Shown here: positions 52,725-62,616 of the stretch, in pieces
Numbering within the stretch: position 1 is the first letter of the stretch
Layout of the letters: the number at the start of each line of letters is the position of its first letter
Assembly: GCF_900111275.1 (NCBI RefSeq)
Contig: NZ_FOGR01000001.1
Location: 310,001-374,000 of the forward strand
Length of the DNA: 64,000 bases
DNA from: Rhizobium sp. NFR03
GTDB lineage: Bacteria; Pseudomonadota; Alphaproteobacteria; Rhizobiales; Rhizobiaceae
Direction: 5' to 3'
Notes under the pieces: model-generated
Databases searched by the model: none
Seen by the model: the letters and a program-made list of their open reading frames with translations, nothing else
Told to the model about the DNA's origin: nothing
Translations under genes and position numbers: made by a program

Positions 52725-53660
52725 TTATGCCGGATAGCGCGATTCGTACCAGGCCTTGAACAGCGTGTACTGGTTCTCGATGTGGCGGCGCTGCGAGGCG
52801 CTGAGGGCATCGCCTTCGTTAAAGTGCAGCTCGTATTCCGCATCGCCGTTCAGCACCATCAGATACTTGTAGTGCAGCACGAGGTCCGGACCTTCGTCAT
52901 AGGTGGAAAGCACCCACAGCGCCTCTTCCAGCTCCTTTGCATCGCGGCGCGCTTCGGCATTGCCTGCTGCTGCCTTTTCGCACAGTGCGACGAGGTGCAG
53001 CACTTCCTTCGGAAGCGCATTGCCGATGCCCGTGATCGCACCGCCCGCACCGCAATTGACGAAGCCGTGATAGACGCCAGTATCGACGCCGACCATGAGG
53101 ATGAGATCGTCATCGCCTGATGTGATGTTCTCGGCGGCATAGGTCATGTCGGCCTTACCGCCGAATTCCTTGAAGCCGACGAGGTTCGAGAAGCTGGCGC
53201 GCAGCGCGAAGAAGAGATCGGCACGCGTGGCGAAACCGTAGTAAGGGCTGTTGTAGATGACGGCAGGCAAGCCGTTTGCCGCCTTCAGGACAGCCGAGAA
53301 GTGATCCTTCTGGGCGGCGAGCGACGAGCCCCGCGAGAGAAGCCTTGGGATGACCATCAGGCCTTTCGCACCCACTTTCGCGGCATGGGCCGCATGTCCG
53401 GCGGCCGATGCCGTGCTGACGGCGCCCGTGCCGACGATAACCGGGACACCGGCCTCAACGAGACGACGAACACCCTCCTGCCGCTGCTCATCCGTCAGGA
53501 GCGGCCAGTCGCCCATCGACCCGCAGTAGACGACGGCGGACATGCCGAGATCGATCAGTTCACGACCCTTGCGCACCAGTGCGTCGAAGTCCGGCGTACG
53601 GTCGGGCAGGCATGGCGTCATCAGGGCGGGAATGCAGCCGGCAAAAACGGAATCGGTCAT
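52725..53660 (-). CDS. DapA-family lyase, possibly 1-pyrroline-4-hydroxy-2-carboxylate deaminase
   Basis: A 311-residue TIM-barrel Schiff-base enzyme. The catalytic Lys164 lies in VGFKEFGG and Tyr136 in VIYNSPYYG. The usual GxxGE substrate motif reads GSMGD (47-51). CIPALMTPC and CGSMGDWPLL resemble, from memory, the hydroxyproline-pathway deaminase group (LhpC/HypD), but no proline racemase, dehydrogenase or transporter of that pathway is adjacent. Single gene; ATG at 53660 follows GGAGAGATG. Assignment below the family level is tentative. Confidence 0.75.
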   Translation of the reverse strand: MTDSVFAGCIPALMTPCLPDRTPDFDALVRKGRELIDLGMSAVVYCGSMGDWPLLTDEQRQEGVRRLVEAGVPVIVGTGAVSTASAAGHAAHAAKVGAKGLMVIPRLLSRGSSLAAQKDHFSAVLKAANGLPAVIYNSPYYGFATRADLFFALRASFSNLVGFKEFGGKADMTYAAENITSGDDDLILMVGVDTGVYHGFVNCGAGGAITGIGNALPKEVLHLVALCEKAAAGNAEARRDAKELEEALWVLSTYDEGPDLVLHYKYLMVLNGDAEYELHFNEGDALSASQRRHIENQYTLFKAWYESRYPA

Positions 53661-53970
53661 CTCATCTCTCCAAAGGAAGTGCGAACCGAACCGGTTTCCG
53701 CCGCTCGCCCGCTGTCTATACAGGCTTTAGCAAATCTCGCATTCTCTGTCGACAAAATAAATACAGAGATCTTCAGCCTGGAAAACAGCGTAGGAATTCT
53801 TTGTGAAGGCATGCGGAAGCGTTGCGCTCCACGCTTGGCCGAAGCTCGATGTGTCGGGATGCCGAAAGGTGCTGGAACAGCCTTCCTCCAATGCCTTGCC
53901 TGAAGCGAACAACGACGAAAACCGCGCCCGAAGCGCGGTCAAACATCACAAAAATGTCCCTGAAGAAATT
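53661..53970. other. Intergenic stretch between DapA-family gene and tRNA-Lys
   Basis: About 310 nt. It contains the promoter region of the DapA-family gene on the minus strand and the tRNA terminator at 53918-53940. Short frames are present but none has a convincing start site. Confidence 0.5.
53918..53940 (-). terminator. Terminator of tRNA-Lys gene
   Basis: On the minus strand the stem ACCGCGC / GCGCGGT with a tight TTCGG loop is followed by TTTTCG, 30 nt past the tRNA 3' end. Confidence 0.7.
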
Positions 53971-54046
<76 letters not shown>

Positions 54047-54181
54047 ATCCCGCGCGGCTTGTTAGCCGTGCAACACTGCATCGCTGCGGTGTGACCGGGC
54101 GTATAAAGGCCTTCGCGCGGCTTGTCCAGTTGCCGGGAACATCTTTTTGCGATGTCCCACGGGAAAATTCCAGAATGACGA

Positions 54182-55069
54182 TCAGGCAGCCATAAGGCCG
54201 TAGCGCTGAAGGATAACAGCAATCTTTTCGTCCTGTTCGCGGTCCGGCAGCAAGGCCGGCTGGCGGCTCGCACCGACGGAGGGGTCCGTGAGATACAGCG
54301 CGCGCTTGACGAGCGCCGGCGGGAAACCGAGCGCGTAGAGGTCGGTGCGGAAGGCGGTGTAAATGGCCTGCTGGCGCTCCGCCTCGGCGATATCTCCGCT
54401 GTTGAAAGCGTTCAGGATGCCCGAGAGCACCTCTGGCATGGCATTGCCAAGGCCGGAGATGCAGCCTGCGGCGCCGTTCTGCAGCGACCAGAGCACGAGA
54501 TGGTCCGGGCCGGAATAGACCTCGAAACCCTCGACGCTTTTGCCGACAGCGAGATAGGCTTCCAGCGTTTCCTTGGCGCCGCCGGAATCCTTGATGCCTG
54601 CGATGTTGCCATGCGCGGAAAGCGTCCTCGCCGTTTCCGGCTCGATATGGTTCTGTGTGCGGGCGGGAATGTCATAGAGATAGACCGGCGTCTGCACGGC
54701 ATCTGCCACCGTCGAGAAATGACGGATGAGGCCGTCCTGCGTGCAGGCGATGAAGAACGGCGTGATGACGGCGATACCGGTGACGCCGATGCGGTCGAAC
54801 GCGCGGGCGAGCTTCAGCGTCTCGAACGTCGCCGGCATCCCGGCATTGACGATGACATCGACCTTGCCGCCGACCTCGTCCACCACCTCTTCCGTCAGTC
54901 GCACCTTCTCGTCATAGGTCAGGGCGGAGAAGTCGCCATTGGTGCCGGCGCACATGATGTTGTTGCCCGCCGCCACCTGCCGGCGCACCTGGGCGCGCGT
55001 GGCGGCATAGTTGATCGTTTCATCGTCGTTGAAGCAGGTGACGAGCGCGACGAAGGCTTTCTTGGACAT
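54182..55069 (-). CDS. DapA-family lyase/aldolase of the peptide-type ABC locus
   Basis: A 295-residue TIM-barrel Schiff-base enzyme with Lys160 in IAGIKDSGG and Tyr132 in VYLYDIPART. The GxxGE motif reads GTNGD (42-46). It is most like keto-acid aldolases or dehydratases of the N-acetylneuraminate lyase superfamily rather than lysine biosynthesis. Last gene of a leftward transporter operon, 45 nt after the ATPase stop, so it probably cleaves the imported compound or a derivative. Substrate unknown. Confidence 0.85.
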   Translation of the reverse strand: MSKKAFVALVTCFNDDETINYAATRAQVRRQVAAGNNIMCAGTNGDFSALTYDEKVRLTEEVVDEVGGKVDVIVNAGMPATFETLKLARAFDRIGVTGIAVITPFFIACTQDGLIRHFSTVADAVQTPVYLYDIPARTQNHIEPETARTLSAHGNIAGIKDSGGAKETLEAYLAVGKSVEGFEVYSGPDHLVLWSLQNGAAGCISGLGNAMPEVLSGILNAFNSGDIAEAERQQAIYTAFRTDLYALGFPPALVKRALYLTDPSVGASRQPALLPDREQDEKIAVILQRYGLMAA

Positions 55070-55114
55070 GACGTTCTCCTGAATTCTGAATATGTGCAGC
55101 GGCGGGCGCCGAGG

Positions 55115-56731
55115 TCAGGCCCGCTGGAGACGGGCAGCGCGATGAGCGGCCTGAACGTCCGGGTCGGGATTGAGGCCGGCTGCCAGCAGCGCCTGCGTGT
55201 AAGCCTCCCGCGGCGTGTCGAAGACCTCGCGAACGGTGCCGAGTTCCACCACTTTCCCGTTCTGCATCACCATGACATGATCGGCGAAGTCGCGGACCAC
55301 CGGCAGGTCGTGCGCGATGAAGATGAAGGCAATACCCATCGTCTTGCGCAGATTGTCGAGCAGCGCGATCACCTGCGCCTGCACGGACACATCGAGCGCG
55401 GAAACCGCCTCGTCGCAGATGATCAGCTTCGGCTCGAGCGCCAGGGCGCGCGCAATCGCAATGCGCTGGCGCTGCCCCCCGGAAAACTGGTGCGGATAGC
55501 GTCCCATATGCTCCGGCCCGAGCCCGACCTGTACGAGCAGCTCGGCGACGCGGGCGCGCCACTTGGCCCTGGGCAGGATATCCGGATGAATGACCCATGC
55601 CTCCGACACCAGCTGGTAGACCGTCATGCGCGGGTTCAGTGACTGGGTCGGGTCCTGAAAGACCATCTGGAGATCGCGTCGCAGCTTGTAGAGTTCGGCA
55701 GCTCCCATCTGGAAAAGGTCCCTGCCCTTCCACAGCGCACTGCCGCTGGTCGGCTCGTCGAGGCGCAGGAGAATACGGGCGAGCGTCGATTTGCCCGATC
55801 CGCTCTCTCCGACAACCGCCAGCGTTTCCCCCGGCATGAGGTCGAACGAAACGCCCTTCAAGGCTTCGAAGGCGCCATAGGTCTTGCGGGCGTCGCGCAC
55901 CTGAAGCACGGGCTCGACGCGGGGTAGCGGCGCATGCATCTCGCCCTTGCCCGGGGCAGCGGCGATGAGCTTGCGGGTGTAGGGATGCTGCGGGTTGCGG
56001 TAGACATCGCGCACCGTGCCGCTTTCCACCAGCTGGCCCTTCTCCATCACCACCACCCGGTCGGCCACCTCGGCGACGACACCGAGGTCGTGCGTGATGA
56101 TCAGGATCGCCATGCCGGTTTCCTGCTGCAACTCTTCCAGCAGCGCCAGCACCTCTGCCTGCACGGTCACGTCGAGCGCCGTTGTCGGCTCGTCGGCGAT
56201 CAGCAGATCCGGCCGCAACGCAAGCGCCATGGCGATCATGACGCGCTGGCGCTGGCCACCGGAAAACGCGTGCGGATATTTGTCGAGCGAACGTTCCGGA
56301 TCGGGAATGCCGACGCGGCCCATCAGCCGCAATGCTTCGGCCTGCGCCTTGGCACCATCCGTCCCGTGCGCCGTCAGCGCCTCGCGGATCTGCCATCCCA
56401 CCGTGTAGACCGGATTGAGGTGGCTGAGCGGATCCTGAAAGATCATCGCGATACGTCGGCCGTTGACCTCTCGCCGCGCCTGCGCCGGCATGGTGAGGAG
56501 ATCGACGCCATCGAGCAGGATCTGCCCGCCGCTGATCCGCCCGGGCGGCATGTCGATGAGATTCATGATCGCCGAGGACGAGACGGATTTGCCCGAGCCA
56601 CTTTCGCCGAGAATGGCCAGCGTTTCCCCGCGGTCGAGGTGATAGGAGATATCGCGGACCGCCTTCACCACGCCAACGGCCGTGTGGAATTCCACGGAGA
56701 GGTTGCGGACCTCAAGGAGGTGGTCAGCCAT
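55115..56731 (-). CDS. Peptide/nickel-type ABC transporter, fused double ATPase
   Basis: A 538-residue protein with two complete ATPase domains of the oligopeptide class, equivalent to fused DppD and DppF. Walker A GESGSGKS occurs twice (each domain), with FSGGQRQRV and FSGGQRQRI signatures and two Walker B motifs ([26 protein letters not shown]). The ATG at 56731 overlaps the upstream permease gene's end by 8 nt. It powers the DppB/DppC-like permeases encoded upstream. Second domain Walker B has Ala in place of the usual Pro-Thr pair (DEAVSAL). Confidence 0.92.
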   Translation of the reverse strand: MADHLLEVRNLSVEFHTAVGVVKAVRDISYHLDRGETLAILGESGSGKSVSSSAIMNLIDMPPGRISGGQILLDGVDLLTMPAQARREVNGRRIAMIFQDPLSHLNPVYTVGWQIREALTAHGTDGAKAQAEALRLMGRVGIPDPERSLDKYPHAFSGGQRQRVMIAMALALRPDLLIADEPTTALDVTVQAEVLALLEELQQETGMAILIITHDLGVVAEVADRVVVMEKGQLVESGTVRDVYRNPQHPYTRKLIAAAPGKGEMHAPLPRVEPVLQVRDARKTYGAFEALKGVSFDLMPGETLAVVGESGSGKSTLARILLRLDEPTSGSALWKGRDLFQMGAAELYKLRRDLQMVFQDPTQSLNPRMTVYQLVSEAWVIHPDILPRAKWRARVAELLVQVGLGPEHMGRYPHQFSGGQRQRIAIARALALEPKLIICDEAVSALDVSVQAQVIALLDNLRKTMGIAFIFIAHDLPVVRDFADHVMVMQNGKVVELGTVREVFDTPREAYTQALLAAGLNPDPDVQAAHRAARLQRA

Positions 56732-57647
56732 TTTTGCGACCCTTCATTTCGAGACGCCAGCGCTGCACGGGATCGAGCGCGATCCGCATCCAGTTGGACA
56801 GGAGGTTCAGCGACATGGTCGTCAGGATAATGGCGAGGCCCGGCCAGAACGACAGCCACCAGGCATTTTGCAGGTACTGGCGACCCTGCGCGATCATCAG
56901 GCCCCAGGTGATTTCCGGCGGCTGAATGCCGATGCCGAGGAACGACAGCGCACTTTCCGCCAGCATGACATAGGCGAAATCGAGCGTCGCAAGCGTCGTC
57001 AGCGTCGGCAGGACAACGGGGAGAATATGGCGGAAGAGGATGCGCTTGCTGGAGGCTCCCATGACCCTCGCGGCCTGCACGAACATGCGCTCGCGGATTT
57101 CCAGAACCTCCGCCCGCGTCGTGCGGAGATAGACAGGGATACGGGTGATCGCGAGGACGAGCATGAGGTTGAGGATCGAGGCGCCGAGAACGTAAAGCAC
57201 GATGACCGCGATCAGCAGTGACGGGAACGACATGATCACATCGGCAAGCCGCATGATGATCTGGTTGACGCGCGGCGAGGAGAAGCCGGCAATCAGGCCG
57301 AGCAGCGTGCCGGTGATGGAGGAGATGGCAACGGCGCCCGCTGCGACCATCAGCGTGTTCTGCGTCGCAACCACGATGCGGGCGAGCAGCGGCCGCCCGA
57401 GCGCATCGGCGCCCATCCACCACACCCAGCCACGTTCCCAGTCGAACGGGGCAGCGTTACGCCCGCGCAGGTTCTGCTTGGTCGCGAGATCGCCCAGCCA
57501 GTGCGGGCCGATGATGGCGAGGAGCAGGATGACGAGGAGGAAGATGGCGGCGCAGAGCGCGAATTTGTCGGCCCACAGCATGCGGCCCATGCGCACGAGG
57601 AAAGAGGGCTCTTCGGCCAGCGGCGCGTCGATCGTCTGGAGTGTCAT
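56724..57647 (-). CDS. Peptide-type ABC transporter permease, DppC-like
   Basis: A 307-residue inner-membrane permease with five to six helices. The typical GADALGRPLLARIVVATQ motif near the N-terminal third and the docking loop VQAARVMGASSKRILFRHIL are present. The ATG at 57647 (MTLQTIDAPLAEEP) is chosen; the longer frame is rejected. It starts 10 nt after the DppB-like stop and overlaps the ATPase gene by 8 nt. Confidence 0.92.
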   Translation of the reverse strand: MTLQTIDAPLAEEPSFLVRMGRMLWADKFALCAAIFLLVILLLAIIGPHWLGDLATKQNLRGRNAAPFDWERGWVWWMGADALGRPLLARIVVATQNTLMVAAGAVAISSITGTLLGLIAGFSSPRVNQIIMRLADVIMSFPSLLIAVIVLYVLGASILNLMLVLAITRIPVYLRTTRAEVLEIRERMFVQAARVMGASSKRILFRHILPVVLPTLTTLATLDFAYVMLAESALSFLGIGIQPPEITWGLMIAQGRQYLQNAWWLSFWPGLAIILTTMSLNLLSNWMRIALDPVQRWRLEMKGRKNG

Positions 57648-57657
57648 GACGTGCTCC

Positions 57658-58572
57658 TCAATGCCGGATGCGCGGATCGAGCAGCGCATAGGCAAGGTCG
57701 ATCAGAAGGTTCATGAGGAAAATCGCGAGCGCAGTCACGAGGATCGCGGCCAGCACGACGTTGAAGTCCCGCTGCAGAATGCTGTCGATCATCAGCTTTC
57801 CGACACCGGGAAAGCCGAAGATCGTTTCGACGATGACGGCTCCGTTCAGCAGGCTTGCGGCCTGATCGCCGATGACGGTGATGATGGGCAGCATGGCATT
57901 GCGCAACGCGTGGATGAAGATGATCGGCCCCGACTTCACGCCCTTCGCCCGCGCCGTCTTGACGTAGGCCGACGAAAGCGCGCCGATCATCGAGCCGCGT
58001 ACGATCTGGACGATGATGCCGAAGGGCCGCACGAAGAGCACCGAGATCGGCAGGATCCAGTGCCAGATCGATCCCGTGCCCGATGTCGGCAGCCATGCGA
58101 GATTGACCGAAAAGATGACGATGGCGACGATGGCCAGCCAGAAATCCGGCACGGACGCTCCGATGAGCGAGACGACCGATGAGAAACGGTCGAAGAAGCC
58201 GCCCGCTCGGAAGGCGGCGAGCGAACCGACAAGGATAGCGGCGGCCGTTACAAGCGTCATCGTGATGGCGGCGAGCCAGAGCGTCCAGACGAAGGCTTCG
58301 AGGACCACATCGAGCGCCGGGCGGGCCTTGCGCAAGGATTCGCCGAAGTCGCCCGTGACGACATCGCCGACATAATTGCCGAACTGCACCATCAGAGGAT
58401 CGTTGAGGCCATGCAGCTCGCGGAACTGCTGCTTCAACTCGGCCGAGGCTTCGACGGGCAGAAACAGCGCTGCGGGATCGCCTGTCAGCCGCGAAAGAAA
58501 GAACACCAGCACGATCAATCCGACGAGGGAGATCAGGCTGGCGACGGCGCGTTTTCGAATGAAGCTTAGCAT
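57658..58572 (-). CDS. Peptide-type ABC transporter permease, DppB-like
   Basis: A 304-residue inner-membrane permease. It starts MLSFIRKRAVASLISLVGLI at the ATG at 58572 after GAGG. Family motifs are LTGDPAALFLP, GDFGESLR and the docking loop YVKTARAKGVKSGPIIFIHA. It pairs with the DppC-like permease. The binding protein lies 63 nt upstream and the DppC-like gene follows after 10 nt. Confidence 0.92.
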   Translation of the reverse strand: MLSFIRKRAVASLISLVGLIVLVFFLSRLTGDPAALFLPVEASAELKQQFRELHGLNDPLMVQFGNYVGDVVTGDFGESLRKARPALDVVLEAFVWTLWLAAITMTLVTAAAILVGSLAAFRAGGFFDRFSSVVSLIGASVPDFWLAIVAIVIFSVNLAWLPTSGTGSIWHWILPISVLFVRPFGIIVQIVRGSMIGALSSAYVKTARAKGVKSGPIIFIHALRNAMLPIITVIGDQAASLLNGAVIVETIFGFPGVGKLMIDSILQRDFNVVLAAILVTALAIFLMNLLIDLAYALLDPRIRH

Positions 58573-58635
58573 GGCATCCTCGCCGGAAATTCCTGCGGCG
58601 TTGGCGGCGGGCGCCGAAGCACCCGCCATCCGGCA

Positions 58636-60135
58636 TTACTTGATCTTGATCTCGGACAGCTGAAGCGTCGAGTTCGTGGCGATCGTCGGCGTGAATTCCA
58701 GACGCTCGGACACTCGCGCGAAGCCGACCATGTGGAAGAGCAGCACGTCGGCCACCACGTCGTCATGGACATAGGCGATGACCTCCGACCAGAGCTTGGC
58801 GCGCTCGTCGCCAACGGCAGCGGAAGCCCGCTTGATCAGGTCGTCCACCTTCGGATCGGAAAACCCGGACTGCGTGCCTTCGGTCGCGTATTTGAAGAAC
58901 ATCGAGAACGACGGATCGCCCTTCGAGTTGTCATGCATCGCAGCAACGATCTGCGGTCCACGCCCTTCCTTGAAAGGCTTGGAGTAGTAACCCTCGTGTT
59001 CGGCCACTTCGACGAACTTCAGGTTGATCTTGAAGCCGACGTCCTGAAGCTGACCCTGGATGGCCTCCATGATTTCCGTGACGTTCGGGAAATTCGCGGA
59101 GCGCGCGATGACCTCGATGGGGGTATCCACCGGCACGCCATCGGCCTTGGCTTCCTCAAGCAATTTTTTCGCACCCTCGGGGTCGAAGGGGAACTGCTTC
59201 ACATCCGGGTTCCAGCCGAGCGTCGTCGGCGGCACGATGGCCGTGGCGAGAACCGCGCTTTCGGGCACCAGCGTTCCCAGGAAGGCCTGACGGTCGATCG
59301 CAAGGTTCAACGCGCGGCGGACGCGGACGTCCGAGAGCGGGGGAATGTTGTGGTCGATACGCAGATAGACGGTCTCGCTGTCGAGATAGGACAGGTCTGT
59401 CGCGGCATTGGTCGCTTCGAGCTGCGAGATCGACGGCGCGAGATCCGCCTCGCCGGCCTGCACCATCGCGGCGCGGACGGAGGGGTCGGCGCGGAAAAGG
59501 TAGGTCGCTTCCGTCACGTCGGGCTTGGCGCCCCAGTAGTCGTCGCGCGCCGTCAGCACGATCTGCTGGCCCGGCGTCCAGTTCGTCAGCTTGTACGGCC
59601 CGGTGCCGACCGGTTCGCGAATGAACTCGAGCGGCGTCTCTTCCGGCACGATCGTCACGAGCGACATCAACAGCGGCAGGATCGGCTGAACGGGGTCCGC
59701 ATTGAAATCGACCGTGTGATCGTCAACGATCTTTGCCTCGATCTTGATGCCACCGAAATAGCGGCGGGATTCGCAGGCGTTCTTATCGCTGAGGATACGG
59801 TCGAAGCTGTGCTTCACGTCCTTGGCATCGAAAGTCGTGCCATCGGAAAACTTTACGCCCTGGCGGAGGTGAAAGCGCCACGAGTCATCGGCATTCTGCT
59901 CCCACTTTTCGGCGAGACGCGGCGTCACGCCCTTCTGGCCGCGCACGTCGAGTTCGGTCAGTGTCTCGCTCACATTCTGCATGATCACGCGTCCGATATT
60001 GGAGCGTGTCGCCATGCAGGGCTCCAGCAGGTCGGCCTCTTCGGCCAGAACGATCTTGACCGGGCCGGACGCGGCAAATGCCGGCGTCAAGGCGGTGCAC
60101 AACATCAGCGCGCCGAGAATCAGTGTTTTCTTCAC
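58636..60135 (-). CDS. Peptide-type ABC transporter substrate-binding protein
   Basis: A 499-residue SBP_bac_5 family protein, first gene of the leftward operon. The signal peptide (KKTLILGALMLCTALTPAFA) is cleaved near AFA-A. RQGVKFSDGTTFDAKDV and DPVGTGPYKL-like (EPVGTGPYKLTNW) motifs are typical. The start is GTG at 60135, because GGGAGGAGA lies 6 nt upstream; the ATG at 60156 would place that site inside the gene. Members bind peptides but also opines, sugars and sugar acids, so the ligand is open. Confidence 0.9.
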   Translation of the reverse strand: MKKTLILGALMLCTALTPAFAASGPVKIVLAEEADLLEPCMATRSNIGRVIMQNVSETLTELDVRGQKGVTPRLAEKWEQNADDSWRFHLRQGVKFSDGTTFDAKDVKHSFDRILSDKNACESRRYFGGIKIEAKIVDDHTVDFNADPVQPILPLLMSLVTIVPEETPLEFIREPVGTGPYKLTNWTPGQQIVLTARDDYWGAKPDVTEATYLFRADPSVRAAMVQAGEADLAPSISQLEATNAATDLSYLDSETVYLRIDHNIPPLSDVRVRRALNLAIDRQAFLGTLVPESAVLATAIVPPTTLGWNPDVKQFPFDPEGAKKLLEEAKADGVPVDTPIEVIARSANFPNVTEIMEAIQGQLQDVGFKINLKFVEVAEHEGYYSKPFKEGRGPQIVAAMHDNSKGDPSFSMFFKYATEGTQSGFSDPKVDDLIKRASAAVGDERAKLWSEVIAYVHDDVVADVLLFHMVGFARVSERLEFTPTIATNSTLQLSEIKIK

Positions 60136-60457
60136 GATAGTCTCCTCCCTCTTCATCCGTTGAACGCGACGCGCGCCTTCTCAAGGCATTCCTGTCGCGC
60201 TGCCGCTCGAAACGTCCGGCCGGCAATGGTTCTTTGTCCCGAGCTTCCTCTCGCCAAGGCTGACCATACCATCTGATTTCATCGCAACTTTGTCAAATTA
60301 ATTTCCAATGTCATTTCTCACAAAAAATTTTTATTGGAATAGCGTTTTTACTACAATGACATAGTATTTTAGAAATCCTTTATTTCTCGAACGAATGACA
60401 TTGCAAAACTTGACAACTATGCGAAACCCGTGACTTTTGGGCGGCATGGAGGACAAG
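60136..60457. promoter_or_regulatory. AT-rich divergent control region with three AATGACAT boxes
   Basis: This region separates the leftward transporter operon from the rightward enzyme operon. The part from 60274 to 60420 is markedly AT-rich. AATGTCAT (60307-60314), AATGACAT (60355-60362) and AATGACATT (60394-60402) are copies of one box in both orientations, spaced 48 and 39 nt. TTGACA (60410) toward the enzyme operon and TTGACA on the minus strand (60296-60291) are possible -35 elements. The GntR-type regulator encoded at the window's right end is the obvious candidate binder. Confidence 0.5.
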
Positions 60458-61654
60458 ATGAATCCCGAAGAAATCGCCCGCGGCATGAGCGGAGCCCTGA
60501 TATCCGTGGCCTCGGGGCGCGACGAAGCATTGCTTCCTTCGCCGATGATCCAGAACCACGCGGCCTTTCTGCATAGGCTGGAAGACGGCGCGCTCGTCTG
60601 TGCCTGGTTCGGTGGAACGCTGGAGGGCAAATCGGACATTTCGATCTTCGCCTGCGTGCTTCCAAGAGGCGCATCGAACTGGGGGCCGCCTCAGCAACTC
60701 AGCAACGATCCTGCGCATTCCGAACAGAACCCGATGTTCTTTGCAGCCCCTGACGGAAAGCTCTGGCTGTTTCACACATCGCAGCCTTCCGGAAACCAGG
60801 ACGAATGCCGGATCCGCATGGTCGAGGTCTTTCGCGATGCCGACGATCCGCATGTGCTAACCGCGCCGGGCGGGCGCTATCTCGACCTGCCACGCGGCTG
60901 CTTTGTGCGCGCCGGCGTGGTCGTCCGGGCGGATGGCGCCTGGCTGCTGCCGATCTTTCGCTGCATCCAGCGGCCGAACCAGAAATGGAACGGCAGCCAC
61001 GACACAGCGGCTGTCGCGATCTCGGAAGACGGCGGCGATACGTGGCGTTTGCAGGATATCGACGCCTCTATCGGCTGCGTCCACCTTGGCCCGGTCCGCC
61101 TGGGAGACGATCGCTACGCCGCGTTCTTTCGCCGCCGACAGGCCGATTTCATCTATCGCACCGAAACCAGCGACGGCGGACGGACATGGTCGGCACCTGC
61201 CCCAACCGACGTGCCGAACAACAATTCTTCCATCGCTGCCACCCGGCTCAGGGATGGCCGGCTCGCCATCATCTGCAACCCGGTCAATGCCAGCCAGTCT
61301 TCCGAACGGCGCGCTTCGCTCTATGACGAACTCGGTGAGGCCGACGACCGGCCGGACGCCGACCCCACGGGCGGCTGTGTGCCGGTCTGGGGCGTGCCCC
61401 GCGCACCCGTCGCTCTCTGCCTCTCGACGGACGACGGCCTGACGTTCCCGGAAAGACTGATCATCGAGACCGGGCCCGGCACCTGCCTGTCGAACGACTC
61501 CATCGACGGCCGCAACACGGAGATGTCCTACCCCTGGCTGCTCGAAGAGCCGGACGGGACGTTGCATCTCGCCTACACCTATCATCGTCGCGCGATCAAA
61601 CATGTCCGCCTGGCTCCCGGCTGGGACAGTGCGGCTGGACGGAGACTTTCATGA
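60458..61654 (+). CDS. Cytoplasmic sialidase-fold (BNR/Asp-box) protein
   Basis: A 398-residue predicted beta-propeller. Three Asp-box motifs are visible: [15 protein letters not shown] and STDDGLTF. No signal peptide or membrane segment is seen, so it should act in the cytoplasm, unlike classical secreted sialidases. The start is ATG 60458, with GGAGG 5 nt upstream; 60446 and 60437 are rejected. It is first in an ATGA-overlapping operon with the PdxA-like and iron-alcohol dehydrogenase genes. A glycosidase, lyase or hydratase acting on an imported glycoside or sugar acid is possible. Confidence 0.8.
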   Translation: MNPEEIARGMSGALISVASGRDEALLPSPMIQNHAAFLHRLEDGALVCAWFGGTLEGKSDISIFACVLPRGASNWGPPQQLSNDPAHSEQNPMFFAAPDGKLWLFHTSQPSGNQDECRIRMVEVFRDADDPHVLTAPGGRYLDLPRGCFVRAGVVVRADGAWLLPIFRCIQRPNQKWNGSHDTAAVAISEDGGDTWRLQDIDASIGCVHLGPVRLGDDRYAAFFRRRQADFIYRTETSDGGRTWSAPAPTDVPNNNSSIAATRLRDGRLAIICNPVNASQSSERRASLYDELGEADDRPDADPTGGCVPVWGVPRAPVALCLSTDDGLTFPERLIIETGPGTCLSNDSIDGRNTEMSYPWLLEEPDGTLHLAYTYHRRAIKHVRLAPGWDSAAGRRLS

Positions 61655-62616
61655 GCAATATCATCGGCATCACCATGGGCGACCCCTGCGGCGTCGGCCC
61701 AGAGATTTCCGTCCGCGCCCTCCTCGACATGTCGGGGGAAGACCGCGAGCGCACCCGCATCTATGGCAATCTGCCGACGCTGGAGGCCGCACGCGACGCG
61801 CTGGGTCTCGAGATCGACCTTGCACCCTATGTCGTCGACTTGCCCATCGAAGGCGCGCCGCTCGCCTGGGGGCAGTTGAGCCCGATTGCAGGCGACGCCG
61901 CTTTTCGCTTCATCGAGAAGGCCGTGCGTGATGCGGAGGCCAAGACCATCGGCTGCATCGTCACCGCGCCGATCAACAAGGAAGCGCTGAACCTAGCCGG
62001 CCATCACTATGACGGCCATACCGGCATGCTGCGCAGCCTCACCGGCTCCAAGGCCGCCTACATGCTGCTGGCGTCGGAGAAGCTGAAGGTCATCCACGTC
62101 TCCACACATGTGTCCCTCAAAGAGGCCATCCAGCGGGCAACGACGGAGCGCGTGCTCGCGACCATCCGCGCCGGCGACGCCCACCTGAAGCGCATCGGCT
62201 ATACCGCGCCGCGCATCGCCATTGCCGGCATCAATCCGCACTGCGGCGAGAACGGCCTCTTCGGCACAGAGGACGATGACCAGATCGGCCCTGCGGTTGT
62301 GGCGGCGCGCGCCGAGGGCATCGACGCTTATGGACCGATCTCTGCCGACACCGTCTTTCACCGCGCCTATACCGGCGCCTTCGACCTGATCGTCGCGCAG
62401 TACCATGATCAGGGGCATATCCCGATCAAGCTCGTCGCCTTCGATACGGCCGTCAACGTCTCCGTCGATCTACCCATCGACCGCACCTCGGTCGATCACG
62501 GCACGGCCTTCGACATCGCCGGCAAAGGCATCGCCAACCATGGCAACATGCTGGAGGCGATCGCCTATGCGCGCAAGCTCGTGGCCGGCCGCGCCGCGCA
62601 TACAGAGCAAGGATGA
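61651..62616 (+). CDS. PdxA-family NAD-dependent dehydrogenase (PdxA2-like)
   Basis: A 321-residue enzyme of the 4-hydroxythreonine-4-phosphate dehydrogenase family. It begins [19 protein letters not shown]. Metal and phosphate ligands are kept: [32 protein letters not shown] and [15 protein letters not shown]. In a catabolic operon, PdxA2-type enzymes oxidise 4-phosphoerythronate or 4-phosphothreonate rather than make vitamin B6. The usual DUF1537 kinase partner is absent from the window. Both ends overlap neighbours by 4 nt, so the three genes are translationally coupled. Confidence 0.88.
   Translation: MSNIIGITMGDPCGVGPEISVRALLDMSGEDRERTRIYGNLPTLEAARDALGLEIDLAPYVVDLPIEGAPLAWGQLSPIAGDAAFRFIEKAVRDAEAKTIGCIVTAPINKEALNLAGHHYDGHTGMLRSLTGSKAAYMLLASEKLKVIHVSTHVSLKEAIQRATTERVLATIRAGDAHLKRIGYTAPRIAIAGINPHCGENGLFGTEDDDQIGPAVVAARAEGIDAYGPISADTVFHRAYTGAFDLIVAQYHDQGHIPIKLVAFDTAVNVSVDLPIDRTSVDHGTAFDIAGKGIANHGNMLEAIAYARKLVAGRAAHTEQG

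Noticed and set aside
54500-55642. 380-codon plus-strand frame opposite the DapA-family and ATPase genes
   Set aside because: It is antisense to two genes with clear catalytic motifs and has no recognisable domain.
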